Made by a program: the position numbers and the translations under genes. From assembly GCF_905171775.1 (NCBI RefSeq), contig NC_053490.1, forward strand, positions 32,294,563 to 32,358,562: a stretch of DNA of 64,000 nucleotides, written 5' to 3'. Of this stretch, positions 32,830-43,599 are shown one piece after another. The notes under the pieces were generated by a model. That model ran no database searches, was not told where the DNA came from, and was given only the letters and a program-made list of their open reading frames with translations. The number at the start of each line of letters is the position of its first letter. Position 1 is the first letter of the stretch. Source of the stretch: Rana temporaria. Its lineage: Eukaryota > Chordata > Amphibia > Anura > Ranidae.

Positions 32830-33965
32830 GCAGGGACCGGCCGAGACCAGTACAAAGATCAAAACCTCACCATTAGCTGACCAGTATACAGATCAGAACC
32901 TTACCATCAGCTGACCAATGTACAGTTAACCACTTAAGGACCGCCTCCTGCAGATATACGTCAGCAGAATGTCACAGCTGGGCACAAGCACGTACAAGTA
33001 CGTCTTCTTTAAGTGCCCAGCCGTGGGTCGCAGGCACGCGCGACCCGGTTCGAAGCTCCGTGACCACGGCCGCGGGACCCACAGACCGGATCGTCGCTGG
33101 AGTCCCGCGATCGGTCCCCGGAGCTGAAGAACGGGGAGAGCTGTGACACACAGCTTCCCCGTTCTTCACTGTGGCGCTGTCATTGATCGTGTGTTCCCTG
33201 TTATAGGGAAACACAATCAATGACGTCACACGTCCAGTCCCGCCCCCCTACAGTTAGAAACACAGATGAGGTCACACTTAACTCCTTCAGCGCCCCCTAG
33301 TGGTTAACTCCCAAACTGCAATTGTCATTTTTACAGTAAACAATGCATTTTTAATGGTCCCAAAAATGTGTCAAAATTGTCCACAGTCACGAAAAAAATC
33401 GCTGATTGCCGCCATTAGTAGTAAAAAAAAAAAATATAATAAAAATGCAATAAAACTATCCCCTATTTTGTAAACGCTATACATTTTGCGCAAACCAATC
33501 GATAAACGCTTATTGCAATTTTTTTTACCAAAAATAGGTAGAAGAATACGTATCGGCCTAAACTGAGGAAAAAAATATTTTTTTATATATTTTTGGGGGA
33601 TATTTATTTTAGCAAAAAGTAAGAAATATTGAATTTTTTTCAAAATTGTCGCTCTATTTTTGTTTATAGCGCAAAAAATAAAAACCGCAGAGGTGATCAA
33701 ATACCACCAAAAGAAAGCTCTATTTGTGGGAAAAAAAGGACGCCAATTTTGTTTGGGAGCCACGTCGCACGACCGCGCAATTGTCAGTTAAAGTGACGCA
33801 GTGCCGAATCGCACAAACTGACGGGTCCTTTATCTGCCTAAAGGTCCGGGTCTTAAGTGGTTAAGAACCTCACCATCAGCTGGCCAGTGCACAAATCTGA
33901 ACCTTCCCATCAGCTGGCCAGTGTACAGGTCAGAACCTGATCAAAATACAGATCACCTGATGCTA
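32830..33965. repeat. ~30-bp tandem repeat split by a TTAA-A insertion
   Basis: Units like CAGATCAGAACCTCACCATC and AGCTGACCAGTGTA lie at 32845-32925 and 33865-33965. The TTAA-A element sits between ACAG and GAACCT, where other units read ACAGATCAGAACCT. Confidence 0.85.
32926..33864 (+). mobile_element. TTAA-A element, full length
   Basis: TTAACCACTTAAGGACCGCC at the left and GGTCCGGGTCTTAAGTGG plus TTAA at the right. It shows all family blocks in order: GCTGGGCACAAGCACGTAC, a GAACGGGGAGAGC dyad, CTATTTTGTAAACGC, AAATACCACCAAAAGAAAGC and GTCGCACGACCGCGCAA. Best reference copy in the window. Confidence 0.92.
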
Positions 33966-34024
33966 AACCTGTGATGTTACCTTGCTCCAGCAACCCCCTC
34001 CCTACTGCTTTGTCTAGGTACATG

Positions 34025-34656
34025 GGGCCAGATTCACGTAGAAGTGCGGCGGCGTAACGTATCGTAGATACGTTACACCGCCGCAAGTTTTCATCGCAAG
34101 TGCCTGATACACAAAGCACTTACATTGAAAACCTACGTAAGCCCGCGTAATTTAAAGGGGCATGTGCCATTTAAATTAGGCGCGCTCCCGCGCCGGACCT
34201 ACTGCGCATGCTCCATTCTGAAATTCCCGCCGCGCTTTGCGCAAACTGACGTCATTTTTTCGAACGGCGACGTGCGTAGCGTACTTCCGTATTCCCGGAC
34301 GTCTTACGCAAACGACGTGAATTTTTAAATTTCGACGCGGGAACGACGGCCATACTTTATACAGCAATACGATTGCTGTGTAAAGTTAGGGCACCCAAAA
34401 CGACGACTAACTTTGCGACGTAGCGAACGCAAAAAACCGCCGTGGATCGCCGTAACTCCTAATTTGCATACCCGACGCTGGTTTACGACGCAAACTCCCC
34501 CCAGCGGCGGCCGCGGTACTGCATCCTAAGATCCGACAGTGTAAAACAATTACACCTGTCGGATCTTATGGCTATCTATGCGTAACTGATTCTATGAATC
34601 AGCCGCATAGATACTCTGAGAGATACGACGGAGTATCTCCACTGTGAATCTGGGCC
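34025..34656. mobile_element. Harb-MITE, ATG duplication
   Basis: Termini GGGCCAGATTCACG and GTGAATCTGGGCC, flanked by ATG on both sides. The interior contains GGCGCGCTCCCGCGCCGG, CTGCGCATGCTCC and a TAAGATCCGACAGTGTAA inverted pair. Confidence 0.88.
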
Positions 34657-35284
34657 ATGGAGAGGAATGCTGAACAGCACGGTATCCTATAACAAGAGGC
34701 AGCACACCCTCCTAAAGCAGTTCATAAAACTACTGGCCACAATAGATTATATGAAAACTCAGAATAAAAGGTTAACAGACTGAACTTTCCTGACTGATTC
34801 CATGCCTGGAGTTTGTCTTTTATGGTTGGGAGGTTTAGCGCGGTTCACCTCACCTTAGGTTTGAGGTGTTGCCCAGCTACATCTTAAAGCCATTTGTCCA
34901 TCAGCGAGCTCATTATAATGTTAAACTCATTTGAGCCTCATAATTACCGTTTTATGATAATTGGCCCCTTTTCTTGGTGCTTGGATCACTTTATGATAAG
35001 TACAGTGCTGGAGGCGATCCCGCTGTACATTTCACAATTAGGGGCATAGTTCTGCGTTCTAATGAAGTCTGGCACGCAGCGTGGAATTCACTCATATGTG
35101 GCACAGGCCTTTATAGACTAAACACCATGTTCTCCCGAGACCGCAGGCCAAATGTGAATTCTCCTAAGCATTTTATGAAACAAGCACCATAAATTGTAGA
35201 GAGACGTGAGTGGTGCTCACAGAGGCTGGAGAGGAGTACAGCAGAAATTGAATATGGATGGCTTGCTTCAGTGCTCCCTGTTCT
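34657..35284. other. No feature recognised
   Basis: About 630 bp of unique-looking sequence, no ends or coding support. Confidence 0.45.
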
Positions 35285-36691
35285 TTAACCACTTCCATAC
35301 CGGGCACTTATACACCCTCCCGCCCAGACCAATGTTCAGCTTTCAGTGCTGTTACAATTTCAATGACAATTGCACGGTCATGCTACAGTGTACCCAAACT
35401 AAATGTTTATCATTTTGTTCCCACAAATAGAGCTTTCTTTTGGTGGTATTTGATCACCTCTGCGATTTTTATTTTCTGCAAAAAAAATAAAAAAACGACA
35501 GAAAATTTTGAAAAAAATACTTTTTTTTGTTTCTGTTATAAAACATTGTAAATAAGTACGTTTTCTCCTGGTGGGCACTGATGGTACTGCACTGACGGGC
35601 ACTGATAAGGCTGCACTGATGGGCACCGATGAGATGGCACTGATGTGGTGGCATTGATGGGCACTGATGATGGGCACTAATATGCGGCACAGATAGGCGG
35701 CATGGATGAGCACGGATATGCGGCACGGATAGGCGGCATGGATGGGCACGGATAGGCGGCACAGATGGGCACGGATAAGCGGCATGGATGGGCACGGATA
35801 GGCGACACGGATGGGCACGGATAGGCGGCATGGATGAGCACGGATAGGCGGCATGGATGGGCACTGATAGGCGGCATGGATGGGCACTGATAGGCGGCAT
35901 GGATGAGCACGGATAGGCGGCACGAATAGGCGGCATGGATGGGCACAGATAGGCGGCACAGATGGGCACGGATAAGCGGCATGGATGGGTATGGATAGGC
36001 GACACGGATGGGCACGGATAGGCGGCATGGATGAGCACGGATAGGCGGCATGGATGGGCACTGATAGGCGGCATGGATGGGCACTGATAGGTGGCACGGA
36101 TGGGCATAGATGGGCACTTATATGTGGCACTAATGTATTGTGTTGTACTAATGGATGCCAATCAATTCCAAACAATGCCTGCCAATCAGTAATGCCCATT
36201 GTGGGCACTGATTGGCATCAATTGTGGGCACTGATTGGCATCCTTTTTTTGTGATTGTCATCCCTGGTGGGTATAGGGTAGCATACCTGTGGTGGGCATC
36301 CCTAGTGGTTTAGTGGCATCCCTGGTGGTCCAGTGTGGGCATCCTCGGGGGGAGCTGCACTGATAATCGATCAGCACAAACATCCCTGTCAGAGGAGCAG
36401 CCGATCGGCTCTCCTCTACTCTCGTCTGACAGACGCGAGTGAGGAAAAGACGATTACCGGCTTTTCCTGTTTACATCGTGATCAGCCGTGAGTGGACACG
36501 GCTGATCACATGGTAAAGAGTCTCCGTCGGATCGGTGTTGTGGGGTGTCAGACTGACACCCTGCAACAACGATCACAGCGATGCGCGCCCCCGGCGGCTC
36601 AATATCCTGAGGACGTCATATGACGTCCAGTCAGGATATTCAAACCACTTTGCCGATGTCAATCTGCAATGGGCTGGCGGCAAGTGGTTAA
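35285..36691 (-). mobile_element. TTAA-A element with internal minisatellite
   Basis: TTAACCACTTCCATACCGG at the left and GGCGGCAAGTGGTTAA at the right with TTAA at both ends. The conserved TTAA-A block is present in reverse orientation (ACAAATAGAGCTTTCTTTTG). The centre is an expanded minisatellite (35570-36130). The right third has the hairpin GGAGAGCCGATCGG/CCGATCGGCTCTCC-type sequence and ATATGACGTCCAGTC. Confidence 0.88.
35570..36130. repeat. ~22-bp GATGGGCACGGATAGGCGGCA minisatellite
   Basis: About 25 units close to GATGGGCACGGATAGGCGGC. The unit translates on the minus strand as Pro/His/Ala/Cys-rich repeats in all frames, which produces overlapping frames of 146-269 codons. None has a non-repetitive domain. 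Confidence 0.92.
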
Positions 36692-36878
36692 AGTAAAGCT
36701 TTAGATTTAAAGAGAAAAAAAATACTATTGCTGATCCTTCAAGTATAACTAAAGACAAAACTTTTTGGGGGTTTTGGATAGAGTGCAGTGATTTAGAATG
36801 CTTCTCGTTTTGTCCCCGTTAAAGCGGAGTTCCTCCCAGAATCATTTTTTTTTTGTTCACCCATTTTCCTATACTGCA
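36692..36878. repeat. Truncated TTAA-D fragment
   Basis: TTAAAGCGGAGTTCCTCCCAG at 36819-36840 matches a TTAA-D left end but is followed by only about 40 bp before the next copy begins. Confidence 0.55.
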
Positions 36879-36882
36879 TTAA

Positions 36883-37398
36883 AGTGGAGGTTCACCCATA
36901 GCGAACACATTTTCCCCTTAGCTTCATGCTCGTTCGGTCTAGGGGAATCGGCTATTTGTATTAAAATATGATCCGTACTTACCGTTTACGAGATGCATCT
37001 TCTCCGTCGCTTCCGTGTATGGGCTGCGGGAATGGGCGTTCCTTCTTGATTGACAGTCTTCGGAGAGGCTTCCGACGGTCGCATCCATCGCGTCACGATT
37101 TTCCGAAAGAAGCCGAACGTCGGTGCGCAGGCGCAGTATAGAGCCGCACCGACGTTCGGCTTCTTTCGGCTACTAGTGACGCGATGAATGCGACCGTCGG
37201 AAGCCTCTCGGAAGACTGTCAATCAAGAAGGAACGCCCGCTCCCGAAGACCCATACCCGGAAGCGACGGAGAAGATGCATCTCGTAAACGGGTAAGTACG
37301 GATCATATTTTAAAACAACTAGCCGATTCCCCTAGACAAAACGAGCATCCATCTAAGGGGAAAAGAGGAAAAAAAAACTAATTGGGTGAACTCCGGCT
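36883..37398. mobile_element. TTAA-D foldback transposon, second copy
   Basis: TTAA flanks at 36879-36882 and 37399-37402; termini AGTGGAGGTTCACCC and GGGTGAACTCCGGCT. Same palindrome as 5746-6261 but inserted in the opposite orientation: the asymmetric loop (GCGCAGGCGCAGTATAGAGC) is the reverse complement of the first copy's. Length is 516 bp in both. Confidence 0.88.
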
Positions 37399-37420
37399 TT
37401 AAATACTTTAATGCGTGTGA

Positions 37421-38330
37421 TTAACCACCTCAATACTGGGCACTTAAACCCCCTTCCTGCCCAAGCCATTTTTCAGCTTTTAGCGCTGTCACACTTTGAA
37501 TGACAATTGCACGGTCATGCTACACTGTAACCATGTGAATTTTTTTATCATTTTCTTCACACAAGTAGAGTTTTCTTTTGGTGGTATTTAATCACTCCTA
37601 GGTTTTTAATTTTTTCCCCCCCAAAAAAGACCAAATAAAAAAAAAAAAAGTTTTTACTTAGTTCTGCAATTAAGTATTTTTTCTCCTTCACTAATGGGTG
37701 CTGATGAGGTGGCACTTATGGGCACTGATAAGGTGGCACTGATGAGAAGGCACGAATATACCACACTTATGGACACTGATGAGCACTGATAGGCGGCACT
37801 GATGGGTGGCACTGGGCACAGATAGGCGGCACTGGTGGGCACAGATAGGCGGCACTGATGGGCAGCAGTGATGAGCATTGATGGGCAGCAGTGATGGCCA
37901 TTGATGGGCAGCACTAATAGCCAGCACTGACTGGCATCACTTGTGGGCACTGATTGCTGGCCGATGGGCAGCACTAAGAGCCAGCACTGACTGGCATCAC
38001 TTGTTGGCACTGATTGCTGGCACTTTTGAGCACTGGTTGCTGGCACTTTTGGGCACAGATTGGTGGTAATAATGGCCACTGGTTGGCCCTAATTGCTGGC
38101 AGTGGTGGGCAATCATTGCTGGCACTGCTGGGCACGTAATTGTAATCAGGGCACTGATGATCAGTGCCCTGATTACATACCTAGCTGTCCCCTGTGAAGA
38201 GAAGCCACTGATCGGCACTCCTCTCCTCACACTCTGTCAGTGTGAGGCGAGGAGTGCCGATTACCGTTATCTTCTTGTTTACAAGTGACTGGCTGTGATT
38301 GGTCACAGCCGATCACATGGTTAAAGAGCC
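37421..38330 (-). mobile_element. TTAA-A element, right end truncated
   Basis: TTAACCACCTCAATACTGGG at the left, then CAATTGCACGGTCATGCTAC and TAGAGTTTTCTTTTGGTGG. The interior minisatellite (37690-38130) uses a GGGCACTGATAGGCGGCAC unit. A right-end hairpin near 38200-38255 has GAGGAGAGTGCCGATCA-like arms. Ends around GATCACATGGTTAAAGAGCC without the terminal AAGTGGTTAA. Confidence 0.75.
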
Positions 38331-38705
38331 GCGGCCGTGTCCTAGAAACATGGCGTGGACGTATATCAAAGCGAGTTTTCCCATAGGAAATAATGGAAAC
38401 TCAGATAATCTGTTCCACAGCCACTGCTGGGGGGCGCCGGAGACACTTAGAAACACTCGGAGACACTGAGGAATGGAGTGTCTCTGAATGATTCTGAGTG
38501 TCTCAGAGTGTCTCCGAGCATCTGAGCATCACCAGCGCCTCGCACCTCTGGCCAAATGCGGTACTGCACACCCCAGAGGCTTGAATCCTGCTTGTCTTGC
38601 AAGACAACGCTGGCAAAGCGAGTCAGGATTTTAAAAAAAACAACCTGCTTGTATTGCGAAACGCTCGTTAACCGCGTTACTCGCAATCCGAGGTTCCACT
38701 GTACA
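38331..38705 (-). repeat. Dispersed TIR-type repeat, unclassified
   Basis: On the minus strand it starts GTGGAACCTCGGATTGCGAG and later reads TTTCCATTATTTCCTATGGG. These phrases belong to a vertebrate-wide dispersed repeat I recognise but cannot place in a superfamily. Includes short GGAGACACT/GAGTGTCTC tandem words at 38440-38520. Confidence 0.5.
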
Positions 38706-39155
38706 AACTTTAACAGCGAAGAGCCGAAGCCCCTAAATTTATCATCTCTCTAAGCAGTAATATACAACTGTATCCAACATACACATTCCCCTGTCCTAGA
38801 CTCCGTCAGGCTAAGAACATTTGTAAGGTTAATGTACCTCTAACCTTGTTGTCTCTATTTTCTTTTCTATAAAAATAGAAACAAGTTAGACTGTGTTGGG
38901 TTAAAAAGTCATTAAAATGTTCATATATTCCGTAATGATAGCAGTTTATCATTTCTGCACTCGTGTTTCAGTGTCTGCCGTTACTTTCACAGATTGCTTT
39001 TGAGCTTTTAATGTGCCAGTTCAATCAGAGCACAGTTAGGCAAGAACTTCCTTCCCAGTTGGAGAATTTGGGGTGAAGAGGACAGGAGGTGTCATAACTT
39101 ATGACTTCTTCTGTGTCGATAATCCTGGTGTGTCATTTAGGTGCGGCTTTTTAGA
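38706..39155. other. No feature recognised
   Basis: Unique-looking sequence, no ends or coding support. Confidence 0.4.
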
Positions 39156-39257
39156 CAGTGACTGGAAAAAGTATTCATACCCCTTGAAATTTTCCACATT
39201 TTGTCATGTTACAACCAAAAACCTAAATGTATTTTATTGGGATTTTATGTGATAGAC

Positions 39258-40168
39258 CAGGGGTCTCCAAACTTTCTAAACAAGGGGCCGGACTGCTGTC
39301 CTCCAGACTTTAAGGGGCCGGACTGTGGCCATCAGAAGTACAAAATCCCCCATCATTGGTGTCATTGGGAGGAATTCTGCCCCATCACTGGGAGGAATTC
39401 TGCCCTATCATTGGTGTCATTGGGAGGAATTCTGCCCCGTCACTGGGAGGAATTCTGCCCCGTCACTGGGAGGAATTCTGCCCCACCACTGGAAGGAATT
39501 CTGCCCCATCACTGGGAGGAATTCTGCCCTATCATTGGTGTCATTGGGAGGAATTCTGCCCCATCACTGGGAGGAATTCTGCCCCATCATTGGGAGGAAT
39601 TCTGCCCTATCATTGGTGTCATTGGGAGGAATTCTGCCCTATCATTGGTGTCATTGGGAGGAATTCTGCCCCGTCACTGGGAGGAATTCTGCCCCATCAC
39701 TGGAAGGAATTCTGCCCCATCACTGGGAGGAATTCTGCCCTATCATTGGTGTCATTGGGAGGCATTCTGCCCCATCACTGGGAGGAATTCTGCCCCATCA
39801 TTGGGAGGAATTCTGCCCTATCATTGGTGTCATTGGGAGGAATTCTGCCCCGTCACTGGGAGGAATTCTGCCCCATCACTGGAAGGAATTCTGCCCCATC
39901 ACTGGGAGGAATTCTGCCCTATCATTGGTGTCATTGGGAGGAATTCTGCCCCATAATTGGGAGGAATTCTGCCCCATCATTGGGAGGAATTCTGCTCCAT
40001 CATTGGGAGGAATTCTGCCCCATCATTGGGAGGAATTCTGCCACATCATTGGGGTCATTGGGAGGAATTCTGCCACATCATTGGTGCCATTGAATAAAAA
40101 AGCCCCCCAAGGGCCGGATAAAATCAAGCAAAGGGCCACATCTGGCCCCCGCAGTTTGGAGACCACAG
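39258..40168. mobile_element. hAT element with exact 8-bp duplication
   Basis: Termini CAGGGGTCTCCAAACTTTC and GCAGTTTGGAGACCACAG with TGATAGAC on both sides (39250-39257, 40169-40176). Outside the central array it retains only about 90 bp at each end. No transposase. Confidence 0.95.
39350..40090. repeat. 23/32-bp minisatellite inside a hAT
   Basis: Units TGGGAGGAATTCTGCCCCAT plus CAC (23 bp) alternate with a longer form carrying TATCATTGGTGTCAT (32 bp). Neither length is a multiple of three and no unit has a plus-strand stop, so all three forward frames stay open for 245-297 codons. These are not genes. Confidence 0.95.
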
Positions 40169-40456
40169 TGATAGACCAACACAAAGTGGCCCATAATTGT
40201 GAAATGGAAGGAAAATGATAAATGTTTTTTTACAATTTTTTACTAATAAATATGTGAAAAGTGTGGCGTGCATTTGTATTCAGCCCTCCTTTACTCCGAT
40301 ACCCCCTAACTAAAATCGAGTGGAACCAATTGCCTTCAGAAGTCACCTAAATAGTAAACAGAGTCCATCTTTGTGTACTTTAATCTCAGTATAAATACAG
40401 CTGTTCTGTGAAGCCCTCAGAGGTTTGTTAGAGAACCTTAGTGAATAAACAGCATA

Positions 40457-40647
40457 ATGAAGGCCAAGGAACACACCAGACAGGTCAGGGATAAAGTTGT
40501 GGAGAAGTTTAAGTCAGGGGTAGGTTATAAGAAAAATATCCCAAGATTTGAACCTCTCACAGAGCTCTGTTCAATTCATCATCTGAAAATGGAAAGAGTA
40601 TGGCACAACTGCAAACCTACCAAGACATGGCCATCCACCTGGCATGG
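40457..40647 (+). pseudogene. Tc1-like transposase N-terminal fragment
   Basis: ATG at 40457 begins MKAKEHTRQVRDKVVEKFKS, the paired-like helix-turn-helix start of a Tc1-family transposase, then GVGYKKNIPRFEPL, where part of the HTH recognition region is missing or shifted. The frame continues VWHNCKPTKTWPST and then runs into unrelated repeat sequence. The DDE domain is absent, so it cannot function. Confidence 0.8.
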
Positions 40648-40975
40648 AGAGTATAGATGGGCCAAACACCCCTCTGTTTGGTTCGCAGCAGAATTGAACA
40701 GGGGAAAAGTTTTGCCCCATACAGCGAACTACATTGAATTATATGGGAGCCAAACATGAGAAATAAAGAGTACCCATTTTGAAGGCGTATACTCAAGTAA
40801 TTGACCATAAAAGGGGCATGGGGGTCCGGGTACTGCCCTGGGGGACATGTATTAATGCAAAAACATATTTTTTTAAACTATAGCAGTGATTTTTAACCAC
40901 TTCAGAACAGGACACCCCCCCCCCCCCCTGTGGCAGGCGCAGCACTATAAAGTGCCTCACACGCTGTGGCATTAG
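40648..40975 (+). repeat. Dispersed repeat fragment plus TTAA-A scrap
   Basis: 40648-40890 (GATGGGCCAAACACCCC, GTTCGCAGCAGAATTGAAC, GCCCTGGGGGACATG) is the plus-oriented relative of 43900-44195. It is followed by a TTAA-A start, TTAACCACTTCAGAACAGG, broken by a C tract. Confidence 0.6.
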
Positions 40976-41984
40976 ACGAATTGTGTTATCTCTGACTTTT
41001 CAGTCCAACAAGACTGTCTATTACTCTGAAAATTCCTCTATTGCCGTTCTATGGAAGCAGTAAGGTTTAAAGAGCACACCAAATGCTTAAAATAACTTCT
41101 TTATTAACTTCACTTTTCTTCATAGATAACACTGCTGCTTTGCAGCAGACAGTCCATGTACAAACACGTGTTAAATAAGTATCACAAAATGGCGGTTCAA
41201 ATATTCAATCTTGTCATTCAACATAAAATGGTGGATATATTTCTTTCTTCAGTATTTATACTCTCTCTCTCTCTCTGTAAGTTATCAAAGCATTACCTGA
41301 TTTCTCTGAAAGGTATAACTGTGGTTTGCAACTTGGTTTGCAGTGTTGCTTTAGTTCGGTAATGAGTTTGGTGCAGTTAGCTTGTTAAAGTGGATGGATG
41401 GATGTGACTTAGTTTGATGGCTTAGTTCGGTGGAACTACAAGTGAACACACAACTAGATCAGTATACAGTTCACACTATTTACAATAAGAACATATATAT
41501 AACTTGTGTAACGTACCTATTTGGGCCCTTGCTTCCATAAAACTGAACAGTGTATGTCTGCTCTGCTCTCTGTCTTCATGTGTAATGAATTTGCAGCACA
41601 TGTACAGTATTAGAAACCTCCCAGACAGAATGGATGCAAAGGTGGCTGTGATAGGCCAAGACTCTGCTCAATGTGAGATTAGCTGTGATTGGCCAAGACT
41701 TCTGATGAGTCACAAAAGCTTAACTCTATGCTTTCTGGTATGAAATCTACTGTGTAATTTGAGCTTACCTTCACTGTCATATAAATAAACGATTCTTAAA
41801 GGCATATTTTTTCTTTTACTTCTGTGAACACAACATACAACTATTATATGACATTCAAGCATAAAATCACAGTGAATAACTTTGCTTTTGTCTCTCACAT
41901 ATAAACATGTGCATTACATTTAGGTTCTTAGCAGGTTTAGCTGTATAACATATAGGTTATATTAGCTACTTAGGACAGGTTCTA
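40976..41984 (-). other. Unassigned; possible LTR-like sequence
   Basis: Around 41097-41113 the minus strand reads AGTTAATAAAGAAG, a poly-A-like signal, and CT microsatellite lies at 41265-41279. I cannot find TG...CA ends or duplications. No convincing coding frame. Confidence 0.25.
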
Positions 41985-42968
41985 GCTGGCCAGCTATACC
42001 CCCACCCCCCTCCTGCCCAGGATAATTTTCAGTGCTGTCACACTTTGAATGACAATTGCGCGGTCATGCAACACTGTACCCAAACCCCTTTTTTATAATT
42101 TTCTTCCCACAAATAGAGCTTTCTTTTGGTGGTATTTGATCACCTCTGCGGTTTTTATTTTTTGCTAAACAAACTACAAATGACCAAAATTCTGTTATAA
42201 AATTTTGTTTTCTCCTTCACTGACGGGCACTGACGAGGCCACACTGTTGGGCACTGATAAGGAGGCACTAATATGTAGAATTGATGGGCATTGATAGGCG
42301 GCACTGATATGCAGCACTGATGGGCACTGACAGGTGGCAATGATGTGCACTAATAGATGGCACTGATGGGCACTAATAGATCGCATTGATGGGCAGCACT
42401 TATGATGAGGTACTGATTGGGATCTGACATGGGCACTGATTGGCATCTGACACGGGCACTGACAGGCATTACTGCATACCTCCCAACCCGCACGGATTCT
42501 GCGGGACTTTTCCGCACAGGCTGCATCTTCCCGCAGTCCCGCGAATGGGTTAATTTTCCCGCACAGTAAGCTGTGCAAGAAGGAGGAGCACGGGGTCTGA
42601 GGGGAGACATGCACAGCTGTGCACAGGTGAGAGCCAACTTTGATCAGTGGCACCCAACCCGATTCACGGCCCCCCCACCACTCAACAACTTCTATCCGAT
42701 CCGCGGAACCCCCCCCCTCAACAACTTCGATCCGATCCGCGGCAAACCCCACCATCAACTTTGATCCGATCCCACGGAACCCCCCCCCCCTCCCCGCTCA
42801 ACAACTTCGATCCGCGGCAAGACCCCCCCCGCTCAACAACTTCAATGACAAATTTAAAGAATGTCCCGCAGTGAATTTTTTAAATGTTGGGAGGTATGTT
42901 ACTGATGGGCACTGATTGGCACTTTGGTGGGCACTGACTGGCAGCTATGGGGGCTAATCTGAAAATCA
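41985..42968 (-). mobile_element. TTAA-A element with a nested TIR element
   Basis: TTTCAGTGCTGTCACACTTTG, AATTGCGCGGTCATGCAAC and AAATAGAGCTTTCTTTTGG are the reverse-oriented TTAA-A block. It is followed by the GGGCACTGAT minisatellite (42215-42470), the insertion 42475-42898, then more GGGCACTGATTGGCAC units and a GCGCTGATTATCAGC dyad. Outer ends are not preserved. Confidence 0.75.
42475..42898. mobile_element. TIR element, perfect 13-bp ends, 6-bp duplication
   Basis: Perfect inverted termini CATACCTCCCAAC (42475-42487) and GTTGGGAGGTATG (42886-42898), flanked by TTACTG at 42469-42474 and 42899-42904. The interior contains several ~45-bp units with CTCAACAACTTCGATCCG and many C runs. No transposase. 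Superfamily not assigned; a 6-bp duplication is unusual among the others here. Confidence 0.92.
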
Positions 42969-42984
42969 ATGCGCTGATTATCAG

Positions 42985-43145
42985 CCCAGACCCCCCTTGG
43001 ACAAACCACCCCCCCTCAATTAGTACAGACACCCCCCTTGGACAAACCACCCCCCCTCAATTAGTACAGACACCCCCCTTGGACAAACCACCCCCCCCTC
43101 AATTAGTACAGACACCCCCCTTGGACAAACCACCCCCGCCATCAG
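42985..43145. repeat. ~42-bp tandem repeat, 4 units
   Basis: TTGGACAAACCACC anchors occur at 42996, 43038, 43079 and 43121, with CCTCAATTAGTACAGACACC between. C-rich on this strand. Confidence 0.93.
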
Positions 43146-43599
43146 GCTAACTAAAAACACCCAGGCGGCGGCTGGAGAGGACAGGACAGTGGAGAAAAGA
43201 GCATGTCATGTCAGGCTTGGGCATCAGTCAGGAGTTGGACACAAAGAGGATAACTGGAACTTGAACACTTCAGGCACGGCACCGCACGGACCGCCCATCC
43301 CCCCCCCCCGCATCACTGCGTGGCTGCCTGCTGGGCTCTCTGAGACAGCCGCTCCGATCTTCGGGTGTTCCGCTCTCCTCCTCTGACAGGAGGAGGGAGG
43401 ATGGACATCGACAGGGAACTCCAGTGGCTGCAGGGACCGGAGGAGAGAGCCGCCTACGGAAAGGAGAGGAGGAGGAGGGAGGGGAGCACGCTGGCAGCCC
43501 GTCGCCGCGCTCCTCACAGGCAGCAGAGCGGGCTGGTGGGCGGGCGTATGCCGCTCCCCTAAGAGTGCCGCCTGGTACCCATGGTACCACCCGGTCCCA
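43146..43599. other. GC-rich unassigned segment
   Basis: Overlapping open frames occur on both strands (43224-43639) because the region is G/A-rich on one strand and stop-poor. It has no recognised domain, and ends at CATAGGGCCGGCCCTGA, which resembles a hAT-type CAGGGCCGGCC terminus. No partner end found. Confidence 0.3.

Larger units (their letters stand above)
39156..40647 (+). mobile_element. Tc1-like transposon 5' half, split by a hAT
   Basis: Starts CAGTGACTGGAAAAAGTATT followed by TTTTCCACATTTTGTCATG, a typical Tc1-family end and leader. A hAT lies at 39258-40168. The leader then continues to a transposase start at 40457. The element breaks off near 40647 where another repeat begins. 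The right end is absent. Confidence 0.85.

Noticed and set aside
35399..36208. Minus-strand frames of up to 269 codons, Pro/His/Ala/Cys-rich
   Set aside because: They only translate the 22-bp minisatellite in successive frames; no non-repetitive domain and no splice logic.
39201..40218. Three overlapping plus-strand frames of 245-297 codons
   Set aside because: Stop-free 23/32-bp tandem units inside a hAT element open all three frames. Not a gene.
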